Source of the DNA: Grimontia kaedaensis
GTDB lineage: Bacteria; Pseudomonadota; Gammaproteobacteria; Enterobacterales; Vibrionaceae
Direction of reading: 5' to 3'
DNA length: 64,000 nucleotides
Assembly: GCF_023746615.1 (NCBI RefSeq)
Contig: NZ_CP082275.1
Span: forward strand, 806,001-870,000
The notes below the pieces were generated by a model. That model saw nothing but the letters and a program-made list of their open reading frames with translations. It was not told where the DNA came from and searched no databases. Position 1 is the stretch's first letter; every line of letters begins with the position of its first letter. Of the stretch, positions 27,800 to 35,610 are shown one piece after another. The position numbers and the translations under genes are program-made.

Positions 27800-28932
27800 T
27801 GGCAGAGAACGACGGTCAGGAACGCACAGAAGACGCCACGCCCCGAAGGCGACAGCAGGCGCGGGAGAAAGGTCAGGTACCGCGCTCAAGAGAACTGGCA
27901 TCAGTCGCCGTGCTCGTAGTGGGCGCAATTGCATTGATGTGGTTTGGAGAAAGTCTTGGCAAAGCCTTGATGGAGATGATGCGAAAACTCTTTACGCTCA
28001 CGCGTGAGGAGATTTTTGATGTCACTTCGCTGGGCCTGATTTCTTATGGGGCGATATTTCATATTGTCTGGCCGATCACCTTTGTACTGCTGATGTTGTT
28101 TATTGCCGGTTTGATCGGTGCTTCCGCGCTGGGTGGTGTCTCCTTTTCTTGGGAAGCTGCAAGGCCTAAATTGTCCAAAATGAGTCCGTTGCAGGGCATC
28201 AAACGGATGTTCGGCAAGCAAAGCTGGGTCGAGCTTATCAAATCCATTCTGAAAGTGGCGCTGGTGTCCGGTGTAGCTTTCTATCTGATGTGGGTAAGTC
28301 TCGATGACTTCTACCAACTGAACATCGAAACCTTTCCGACCAACCTCTATCACGCGCTTGAGATTCTGATGAATTTCGTGCTGCTGATTTGCTGCTCATT
28401 GCTTGTGGTGGTGGCGATAGATGTGCCGTTCCAAATCTGGCAGCACAATGAACAGCTCAAGATGACCAAGCAGGAAATCAAAGACGAATACAAAGAAACC
28501 GAGGGTAAGCCTGAAGTTAAGGGGCGGATCCGGATGCTCCAGCGCGAAATGGCCCAGCGGCGTATGATGGCAGAAGTCCCATCTGCAGACGTCGTTATCA
28601 CCAACCCGGAGCACTACTCGGTTGCGCTTCGTTACGACAGTAAAATCGACAAAGCGCCAGTGGTAGTCGCCAAAGGTTCAGACTTCCTCGCATTTAAAAT
28701 CCGTGAAATTGCCGCTGAGCATGACATCACGATTGTGCCAGCACCGCCGCTAGCCCGTGCTGTGTATTACAGTACTGAACTGGAACAACAGATCCCAGAT
28801 GGCTTGTTTACGGCGATCGCCCAGTTGCTCGCCTATGTGTTCCAGTTGAAGCAGTACAAGAAAGGACGTGGGCGTAAACCTAATCCGCTCGCCGATCAGC
28901 AATTGCCAATACCGCCGGAATTACGTCGCTGA
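27799..28932 (+). CDS. flhB: flagellar export switch protein FlhB
   Basis: 377 residues. Four membrane helices (about 30-210) are followed by a cytoplasmic domain with the autocleavage motif at 269-272. Here it reads NPEH rather than the NPTH of Salmonella; cleavage is between N and P, so it should still process. The C-terminal piece continues YSVALRYDSKIDKAPVVVAK. FlhB switches export from hook to filament substrates after contact with FliK. A basic cytoplasmic tail ends the chain. Confidence 0.95.
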   Translation: MAENDGQERTEDATPRRRQQAREKGQVPRSRELASVAVLVVGAIALMWFGESLGKALMEMMRKLFTLTREEIFDVTSLGLISYGAIFHIVWPITFVLLMLFIAGLIGASALGGVSFSWEAARPKLSKMSPLQGIKRMFGKQSWVELIKSILKVALVSGVAFYLMWVSLDDFYQLNIETFPTNLYHALEILMNFVLLICCSLLVVVAIDVPFQIWQHNEQLKMTKQEIKDEYKETEGKPEVKGRIRMLQREMAQRRMMAEVPSADVVITNPEHYSVALRYDSKIDKAPVVVAKGSDFLAFKIREIAAEHDITIVPAPPLARAVYYSTELEQQIPDGLFTAIAQLLAYVFQLKQYKKGRGRKPNPLADQQLPIPPELRR

Positions 28933-28988
28933 TGTGATACTTGACCATGTGCTAACAATAACTCATTGATTAATAAGTGCAGTAAAAC

Positions 28989-29003
28989 TGGTTCGTTTTT
29001 TGC
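28989..29003 (+). promoter_or_regulatory. candidate sigma-54 promoter of flhA operon
   Basis: TGGTTC-N5-TTGC with exact -24/-12 spacing, 46 bases upstream of flhA. The T-rich spacer and TTGCT are typical of good sigma-54 sites. Confidence 0.7.
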
Positions 29004-29048
29004 TTCTGAGGAGTCAGTGATTAAGCCCAGAAGAACACATAACGACAC

Positions 29049-31154
29049 ATGAAGCTTTCTTTGCCGTTCTACGACAAGGTACAGGACAAGATTCCATTCA
29101 AGCGAGGGTCTGCATTCCCTGCGATTGGTGCGCCGCTCCTCGTACTCTCAACCCTTGCGATGGTCGTGCTGCCGATGCCGCCATTGCTGCTCGACCTGAT
29201 GTTCTCTTTTAACATTGCCCTTTCTTTGGTCGTGCTGCTGGTTACTGTTTACACCCGTAGACCGCTGGATTTCGCGGCATTTCCAACCGTATTGCTGATT
29301 GCGACCCTGATGCGTCTGGCGCTGAACGTCGCATCCACTCGTGTAGTACTGCTTCATGGCCATGAAGGGCCAGGTGCTGCAGGACAGGTTATCGATGCCT
29401 TTGGTTCAGTGGTTATCGGTGGCAACTACGCTGTTGGTCTGGTGGTCTTCCTTATCCTGATGATCATCAACTTCATGGTTGTCACCAAAGGTGCAGGCCG
29501 TATTTCCGAAGTAAGCGCACGCTTTACTCTTGATGCCTTACCAGGTAAGCAGATGGCTATCGATGCGGATTTGAACGCAGGTCTGATTAATCAGGATCAA
29601 GCGCGCACCCGCCGTCAGGAAGTCACCAAAGAAGCAGATTTCTATGGTTCGATGGACGGTGCGTCAAAATTCGTTAAAGGTGATGCCATCGCCGGTATTT
29701 TGATTCTGGCGATTAACATTATCGGCGGTCTTTCCATCGGTATGATTCAGCATGACGTCAGCTTTTCAGACGCCATTGAAATCTACACCCTGCTGACTAT
29801 CGGTGATGGTCTGGTGGCACAAATCCCGTCGCTCTTGCTGTCGATTGGCGCTGCCATCATGGTGACCCGTCAGAACACTGACGAAGACATGGGTCAGCAG
29901 CTGGTCTTCCAACTCGTAGACAACCCACGCGCACTTATTATCGCGACGGGTATCTTGACCGTGATGGGCATTGTCCCTGGTATGCCACACATTCCATTTT
30001 TGACGCTGGCGCTTGTTTGCGGTGGCTTCGCTTATTGGAAAACCAAAGAGCAGGCTAAAGCCAAGAAAGAAGCTGAAGAAGCTCCCACAAAAGAAGTTGC
30101 ACCGCCTAAGCCGAAAGAGCTGTCTTGGGATGATGTGCAGCCTGTAGATGTGATTGGTCTCGAAGTCGGCTATCGCCTTATTCCAATGGTTGACCGCGAC
30201 CAGGGTGGCGAACTGCTTGACCGCGTGAAAGGCGTGCGTAAGAAGCTATCACAAGACTTTGGTTTTCTTATCCCACCGGTTCATATCCGTGACAATTTGG
30301 AATTGCCACCGAACAGCTATCGCATCACTTTGATGGGAGTGGCGGTCGGCGAGGCGGATATCCGTCCTGACAAAGAACTGGCGATAAATCCAGGTCAAGT
30401 GTTTGGCCCAGTAGATGGCGAAGGCACGGTGGACCCGGCGTTTGGGTTGGAAGCGGTGTGGATTGAAAAATCACAGCGTGAACATGCCCAGGCACTTGGA
30501 TATACGGTCGTGGATTCTGCGACTGTACTGGCAACTCATTTGAGCCAGATGCTGACTAACAACGCTGAGCGCTTGCTCGGCCATGAAGAAGCTCAGAACC
30601 TCATAGATATGCTGGCTAAGCAGTCACCTCGACTAGTGGAAGGCCTGATACCTGACCTCATTTCACTGGGCTCTGTGGTGAAAGTGATGCAGAACCTTCT
30701 CAATGAAGCGATTCCTATTCGTGATGTACGAACTATTATACAAACACTGTCTGAGTACGCGCCGAAGAGTCAAGATCCCGACATTCTTACTGCCGCTGTG
30801 CGAATTTCGCTCAGACGCCTGATTGTTCAAGAAATCAATGGGGTAGAGTCAGAATTGCCTGTTATCACTTTGGTTCCTGAACTGGAACAGATATTGCATA
30901 AAACAATGCAGGCGTCAGGTGGTGAATCGACCGGTATCGAACCGGGGCTGGCAGAAAGGCTACAACAGAGTCTGTCAGAAGCGACCCAGCATCAGGAATT
31001 GCAAGGTGAGCCAGCAGTCCTACTGACTTCAGGGGTACTTCGTTCAACACTGGCCAAGTTTGTAAAAAATACTATTCCGTCACTGCGAGTCCTGTCTTAT
31101 CAGGAAGTGCCGGATGAAAAACAAATAAGAATTGTAAGAGCGGTTGGCAACTGA
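29049..31154 (+). CDS. flhA: flagellar export gate protein FlhA
   Basis: 701 residues. Eight predicted membrane helices are followed by a large cytoplasmic domain (about 360-701) that forms the nonameric ring receiving chaperone-substrate complexes. The FHIPEP family signature is clear near residues 148-180 (RISEVSARFTLDALPGKQM). It heads the block flhA-flhF-flhG-fliA-che with its own sigma-54-like motif. Confidence 0.95.
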   Translation: MKLSLPFYDKVQDKIPFKRGSAFPAIGAPLLVLSTLAMVVLPMPPLLLDLMFSFNIALSLVVLLVTVYTRRPLDFAAFPTVLLIATLMRLALNVASTRVVLLHGHEGPGAAGQVIDAFGSVVIGGNYAVGLVVFLILMIINFMVVTKGAGRISEVSARFTLDALPGKQMAIDADLNAGLINQDQARTRRQEVTKEADFYGSMDGASKFVKGDAIAGILILAINIIGGLSIGMIQHDVSFSDAIEIYTLLTIGDGLVAQIPSLLLSIGAAIMVTRQNTDEDMGQQLVFQLVDNPRALIIATGILTVMGIVPGMPHIPFLTLALVCGGFAYWKTKEQAKAKKEAEEAPTKEVAPPKPKELSWDDVQPVDVIGLEVGYRLIPMVDRDQGGELLDRVKGVRKKLSQDFGFLIPPVHIRDNLELPPNSYRITLMGVAVGEADIRPDKELAINPGQVFGPVDGEGTVDPAFGLEAVWIEKSQREHAQALGYTVVDSATVLATHLSQMLTNNAERLLGHEEAQNLIDMLAKQSPRLVEGLIPDLISLGSVVKVMQNLLNEAIPIRDVRTIIQTLSEYAPKSQDPDILTAAVRISLRRLIVQEINGVESELPVITLVPELEQILHKTMQASGGESTGIEPGLAERLQQSLSEATQHQELQGEPAVLLTSGVLRSTLAKFVKNTIPSLRVLSYQEVPDEKQIRIVRAVGN

Positions 31155-31186
31155 TGTTGCGACATCAGTAACTCAGGACGACGATT

Positions 31187-32818
31187 TTGAAGATTAAACG
31201 ATTTTTTGCCAAAGACATGCGAACAGCGCTGGCCGAAGTGAAAGAAGCACTCGGCGCGGACGCTGTCATCATGTCCAACAAAAAAGTGACTGGCGGTGTC
31301 GAAATCGTGGCGGCAGTAGATACTGACGCACCAACCCGTGATGTGCGCAAGGAAGCGGCGAGAACGCAGATGGCGCAAAACATGGACCGCGCCCAACAAA
31401 CACGCCGACTGGCTGACGACACTGTGCACTTACGCCGTGACATCAGCAAAGAGGCAGCCAGAAAGCCACTGGGTGGTGCGCTGGGCAGCAAGTTCTCAAG
31501 CTTGCTCGATCGTTACCAATCACAGCTGCCGGAAAGCAACACTTCCGATGAGCCACAGCAAGAGGCTGATTCGCTGAGTGCGCTGTTAGCACGTCAAAAT
31601 GACGCTCGTGCCCGTCAAAGCGAAAATACTTACAGTGCTGCGCCAGCCCGTCGTCCTAATGGTCATAATGGGCAAAACGGTCAGAGTAATGGCAATCGTA
31701 ATGGCGCAATCAATAACGGCAAAAACGGTTTCTCACGCTCGCAGCAACAGGCTAAAGGTCAGGAACTCGACCGCCTGTATCGTCAAAAACGTGACGAGCA
31801 AGACCGTCGTGCTCCAGGTCGTGATGATCGCTTTGAATTGCGTAACGAGCCTCGTCGACAGCCAGCACGTCAAGGCAACGAAGAAATCGAAGCGATGCGC
31901 AAAGAAATGGCGACGATTCGTAGCCTGCTAGAGCACCAACTTTCCGGTTTAATGTGGCAAGAAGTAGAGCGCAAAGAGCCTCTACGTGCCATGTTGATCA
32001 AACGACTTGAAAAAATGGGTATCTCCCCAGTGCTGGCTGACCAATTGGCTGGTTACATTCCCGAAGATACCCCACCGAATGAAGCGTGGTCGGAGTTACT
32101 GGATTTAGTGGCAGATCAAGTCATTACCACCAGTGAAAACTTGCTGGAGTCGGGCGGTGTGATTGCACTTCTTGGACCTACCGGTGTGGGTAAAACAACG
32201 ACTATTGCGAAGTTAGCAGCCAGGGCAGCAATGGACTTCGGCCCTGAAGAAATTGCTCTTGTGACGACGGATACCTTCCGTATCGGCGCGCATGAGCAAC
32301 TGGCAACCTATGGTAGAATTTTAGGTTGCCCCGTAAAAGTTGCTAAAGATGCGGACGAACTGGCCGATATACTGTATCAGTTACGTCACCGTCGACTGAT
32401 CCTATTGGATACCGCAGGCATGGGCCAGCGAGATCTGAGGCTTTCAGAACAACTTGATACTCTTATCCAAAACAGTGGTTCACATATTCGAAGCCTCCTG
32501 GTATTGCCAGCGACCTCACAGCGTCGCGTGCTGCAGGAGACTATTGATCACTTCCGACGTATTCCCCTCTCAGGGTGCGTACTGACGAAGTTGGACGAAT
32601 CCCTCAGTCTGGGGGAATTATTGAGTGTGACCATAGAAAACGCCCTTCCGGTTACCTATCTGGCTGATGGTCAGCGTGTACCCGAGGACATTCGCCAGGC
32701 AAGTGGGAGATACCTGGTTAACAAGGCGAGTGAACTGATGGATCAAGATTCAGAGCAGCAAAACCATTTCTGGAGTCATGATGTACCAGAGTCGAATGCG
32801 GCGGACTTTTATGATTGA
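31187..32818 (+). CDS. flhF: FlhF, SRP-type GTPase placing the polar flagellum
   Basis: 543 residues from a TTG start: AGGA at 31175-31178 is well spaced, and starting here gives the conserved MKIKRFFAKDMR. The B domain (about 1-200) is low-complexity, rich in Gln, Asn and Arg, followed by N and G domains with P-loop GPTGVGKTTTIAKLA near 328-342 and the G-domain motifs DTFRIGAHEQL and LDTAGMGQRD. It recruits the first flagellar components to the old pole. The non-ATG start may limit expression, which matters because FlhF dose sets flagellar number. Confidence 0.94.
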   Translation: MKIKRFFAKDMRTALAEVKEALGADAVIMSNKKVTGGVEIVAAVDTDAPTRDVRKEAARTQMAQNMDRAQQTRRLADDTVHLRRDISKEAARKPLGGALGSKFSSLLDRYQSQLPESNTSDEPQQEADSLSALLARQNDARARQSENTYSAAPARRPNGHNGQNGQSNGNRNGAINNGKNGFSRSQQQAKGQELDRLYRQKRDEQDRRAPGRDDRFELRNEPRRQPARQGNEEIEAMRKEMATIRSLLEHQLSGLMWQEVERKEPLRAMLIKRLEKMGISPVLADQLAGYIPEDTPPNEAWSELLDLVADQVITTSENLLESGGVIALLGPTGVGKTTTIAKLAARAAMDFGPEEIALVTTDTFRIGAHEQLATYGRILGCPVKVAKDADELADILYQLRHRRLILLDTAGMGQRDLRLSEQLDTLIQNSGSHIRSLLVLPATSQRRVLQETIDHFRRIPLSGCVLTKLDESLSLGELLSVTIENALPVTYLADGQRVPEDIRQASGRYLVNKASELMDQDSEQQNHFWSHDVPESNAADFYD

Positions 32819-33698
32819 GACAACCATGCATGATCAAGCAAGCGGCCTCCGCCGCCTGACAAACCCGACTCGCACCAAAGTCATAACTGTCACTGGTGGT
32901 AAAGGCGGTGTCGGTAAAACCAACATCACTTTGGGTATGGCTGCAGCCATGGCCAAACAAGGCAAAAAAGTGATGGTGCTGGATGCGGACTTGGGACTGG
33001 CCAATGTCGATGTTTTGTTGGGGTTGCGTGTAGGTAAAAACCTTAGCCATGTTATGCAGGGCGTATGCGACCTTAAAGACATCATTGTCGAAGGTCCACA
33101 CGGTATGAAGATCATACCAGCGTCTTCTGGCATGCGCGGGATGACAGAGCTGAGCATGGCTCAACACGCAGGTCTTATCAGGGCGTTTGGTACGCTCGAA
33201 GAAGACGTCGATGTACTGCTGGTGGACACTGCAGCCGGTATTTCTGACATGGTGTTGAGCTTCTCACGTGCTGCGCAGGACGTATTGATTGTGGTGTGTG
33301 ATGAGCCGACTTCCATTACGGATGCTTACGCCCTGATCAAGCTGTTAAGCCGAGAACACGGCGTTACCCGATTCAAAGTCGTTGCCAATATGGTGCGCAG
33401 CTACCGTGAAGGCCGAGACTTATTTACAAAATTAACTCGTGTAACAGAAAGATTTTTAAATGCTAATCTAGAATTAGTAGCATGTGTTCCATTAGATGAG
33501 CATGTGCGTCAATCTGTAAAGAAGCAACGCGTAGTGATTGATGCATTTCCAAAGTCTCCGGCTGCGCTTGCACTGAATGCGCTGGCAAACAAGGCTCTAA
33601 CCTGGCCTGTACCGCGCAATCCGGGCGGACACTTGGAGTTTTTTGTTGAGCGACTGCTGGTTCGAGACGAGGCAGCGGGGGATTACCTCAGTGAATAG
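32811..33698 (+). CDS. flhG: FlhG (FleN), MinD-like ATPase limiting flagellar number
   Basis: 295 residues from ATG 32811, which overlaps the end of flhF. I prefer it to the upstream in-frame ATG at 32778 because it gives the usual family length. Conserved DQASGLRRL element (FlhF/FliM-region contact helix), deviant Walker A GGKGGVGKTNITL, and switch motifs LDADLGLANVDVLL and VDTAAGISD. It inhibits FlhF and FlrA so that only one polar flagellum forms. Confidence 0.94.
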   Translation: MIETTMHDQASGLRRLTNPTRTKVITVTGGKGGVGKTNITLGMAAAMAKQGKKVMVLDADLGLANVDVLLGLRVGKNLSHVMQGVCDLKDIIVEGPHGMKIIPASSGMRGMTELSMAQHAGLIRAFGTLEEDVDVLLVDTAAGISDMVLSFSRAAQDVLIVVCDEPTSITDAYALIKLLSREHGVTRFKVVANMVRSYREGRDLFTKLTRVTERFLNANLELVACVPLDEHVRQSVKKQRVVIDAFPKSPAALALNALANKALTWPVPRNPGGHLEFFVERLLVRDEAAGDYLSE

Positions 33699-34413
33699 GG
33701 TGCTCACCTACAGCAGGACAGGAGCATCAACGGAAACGGTGTTTGAGCAATACGCCACATTGGTAAAGCGCATTGCACACCACCTGATAGCCCGTTTGCC
33801 CCCCAATGTGCAGGTTGAAGATCTTATTCAGGCAGGCATGATTGGCTTGCTTGAAGCGCAACAGAACTACGACTCCACAAAAGGAGCGAGTTTTGAAACC
33901 TACGCCGGTATCCGAATTCGTGGCGCCATGCTGGATGACATCCGCAAAGGCGACTGGGTACCTCGCTCGGTTCATAAGAATAACCGCCAAATCAGCGAAG
34001 TGATTTCACAGCTGGAAGGCGAGTTGGGGCGAGACCCCAACGATAAAGAAATTGCGAAACGCCTGGGTATGAGCCTGGATCAGTATTACCAAGCTCAAAA
34101 CGACATCAACGCAGGACGACTGATTGGTATCGACGACTTAGGCGTTTCAGAAGATGCTTTCGTGACTGAAAGTCATCGTGACGAAAACCTTCCCTTTGAG
34201 GAGGTAGCCGGGGACAGCTTTAAATCGCACTTAGCGAACGCTATCCGCGGGCTCCCTGAAAGAGAAGCTTTGGTACTCTCTCTCTATTACGACGAGGAAC
34301 TCAACCTCAAGGAGATAGGGGCCATTATCGGGGTTAGTGAATCCCGGGTTTGCCAGATACAAAATCAGGCAATGCAGCGGTTACGGACCAAGCTTTCCGC
34401 TTGGTCAAAGTAA
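33691..34413 (+). CDS. fliA: flagellar sigma factor FliA (sigma-28)
   Basis: About 240 residues from GTG 33691, which overlaps the flhG stop; an in-frame TTG at 33643 would add 16 residues unlike the family. Region 2 (VEDLIQAGMIGLLEAQ, FETYAGIRIRGAMLDDIR) and region 4 (LNLKEIGAIIGVSESRVCQI) are clear. It directs late genes such as the second flagellin, whose promoter matches its consensus. The anti-sigma factor FlgM is not in this window. Confidence 0.95.
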   Translation: MNRVLTYSRTGASTETVFEQYATLVKRIAHHLIARLPPNVQVEDLIQAGMIGLLEAQQNYDSTKGASFETYAGIRIRGAMLDDIRKGDWVPRSVHKNNRQISEVISQLEGELGRDPNDKEIAKRLGMSLDQYYQAQNDINAGRLIGIDDLGVSEDAFVTESHRDENLPFEEVAGDSFKSHLANAIRGLPEREALVLSLYYDEELNLKEIGAIIGVSESRVCQIQNQAMQRLRTKLSAWSK

Positions 34414-34450
34414 GTTTCTACAATAATAAGGAACCTCACTGGAGGCCACT

Positions 34451-34831
34451 TTGAACACAAATATGAAAATCCTCGTTGTTGATGACTTTTCAACAATGCG
34501 CCGTATCGTTAAAAACCTCCTTCGAGATCTGGGTTTCAACAACACCGTTGAAGCGGATGACGGCCTGACAGCACTGCCAATCCTTAAGAAAGGCGGTATT
34601 GATTTTGTCGTTACTGACTGGAACATGCCGGGCATGCAAGGTATCGATCTGCTGAAGAACATCCGTGCTGACGATGAGCTCAAGCATCTGCCAGTTCTGA
34701 TGATCACCGCAGAAGCCAAGCGTGAGCAAATCGTTGAAGCTGCTCAGGCTGGTGTGAATGGTTATATCGTTAAACCGTTTACTGCCGCAACGCTCAAAGA
34801 AAAGCTGGATAAGATTTTCGAGCGCATGTGA
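34451..34831 (+). CDS. cheY: chemotaxis response regulator CheY
   Basis: 126 residues from TTG 34451 (GGAGG at 34441-34445, spacing 5). ATG 34463 would lack a ribosome site; an in-frame CTG at 34439 lies just before that site. Acidic pair D11-D12, phosphoacceptor D56 ([11 protein letters not shown]), conserved Thr in ITAEAK and Lys in VKPFT. Phosphorylated by CheA, it binds FliM. It starts cheYZAB-parC-parP-cheW. Confidence 0.95.
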   Translation: MNTNMKILVVDDFSTMRRIVKNLLRDLGFNNTVEADDGLTALPILKKGGIDFVVTDWNMPGMQGIDLLKNIRADDELKHLPVLMITAEAKREQIVEAAQAGVNGYIVKPFTAATLKEKLDKIFERM

Positions 34832-34866
34832 TTTTCTTCTTCGCGCAGTGAAGGATTATTTAGACG

Positions 34867-35601
34867 ATGATAACTCTCGACCAAGCTAAAGAATTGGTCA
34901 GTTTGCTTGAAGAAGGGAATCAGGACGGCGCGAACGAATTACTGGCTAAGCTTGCCAGTGATGTGCGCAATCCGCTCTTCAATGAGGTAGGAAAACTGAC
35001 CCGACAACTGCATGACTCGTTGTCCAACTTCCGTTTAGATCCACGCGTCAGCGATCTGGCTACCAGCGAGATCCCCGATGCGAAAGATCGCCTGAACTTT
35101 GTGATGGAAAAAACGGAACTGGCTGCGAACCGGACTATGGATGCAGTGGAAGCGACCCTTCCAATCGCCGACAACCTGCAAGAATGCCTTGCTCAGGTTC
35201 GTCCGCAGTGGAATAACCTCATGGGGGGGCGGATTGACATAACAAGCTTCAAGGACTTGTGTCACCAACTCGACGGTTTATTGACACAGGTTGAAGGGGA
35301 CACCACCAAGCTCCACGGTCAATTGACCGAAATCCTCATGGCACAAGATTTCCAGGACTTAACCGGACAGGTTATCCGTCGTGTCATTGAATTGGTGCAG
35401 GAAGTAGAAAAACAACTGGTTGAAATCCTTACCGCCTTTGGTTTGGATGACGATCAGAAAGAACCAGAAACAGAAGCAGAACAACAGCAATCTGGCATTG
35501 TGGCTGAAGGTCCGGTCGTCTCCGAGAAAGAGCGTCAAGAGAAACAAGTGATGCAAAGTCAGGATGACGTCGATGATCTGCTTTCCAGCCTGGGCTTTTA
35601 G
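34867..35601 (+). CDS. cheZ: CheY-P phosphatase CheZ
   Basis: 244 residues, long helical hairpin. The catalytic segment AQDFQDLTGQVIRRV carries the conserved Asp/Gln pair (QDLTGQ), and the C-terminal DDVDDLLSSLGF is the CheY-binding peptide. An acidic Glu/Gln linker separates them. It dephosphorylates CheY-P. Confidence 0.95.
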   Translation: MITLDQAKELVSLLEEGNQDGANELLAKLASDVRNPLFNEVGKLTRQLHDSLSNFRLDPRVSDLATSEIPDAKDRLNFVMEKTELAANRTMDAVEATLPIADNLQECLAQVRPQWNNLMGGRIDITSFKDLCHQLDGLLTQVEGDTTKLHGQLTEILMAQDFQDLTGQVIRRVIELVQEVEKQLVEILTAFGLDDDQKEPETEAEQQQSGIVAEGPVVSEKERQEKQVMQSQDDVDDLLSSLGF

Positions 35602-35610
35602 GGGTGCGTT

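Noticed and set aside
32778..32810. Upstream ATG for flhG
   Set aside because: Would add 11 residues inside flhF coding sequence and exceed the usual family length; ATG 32811 fits better.
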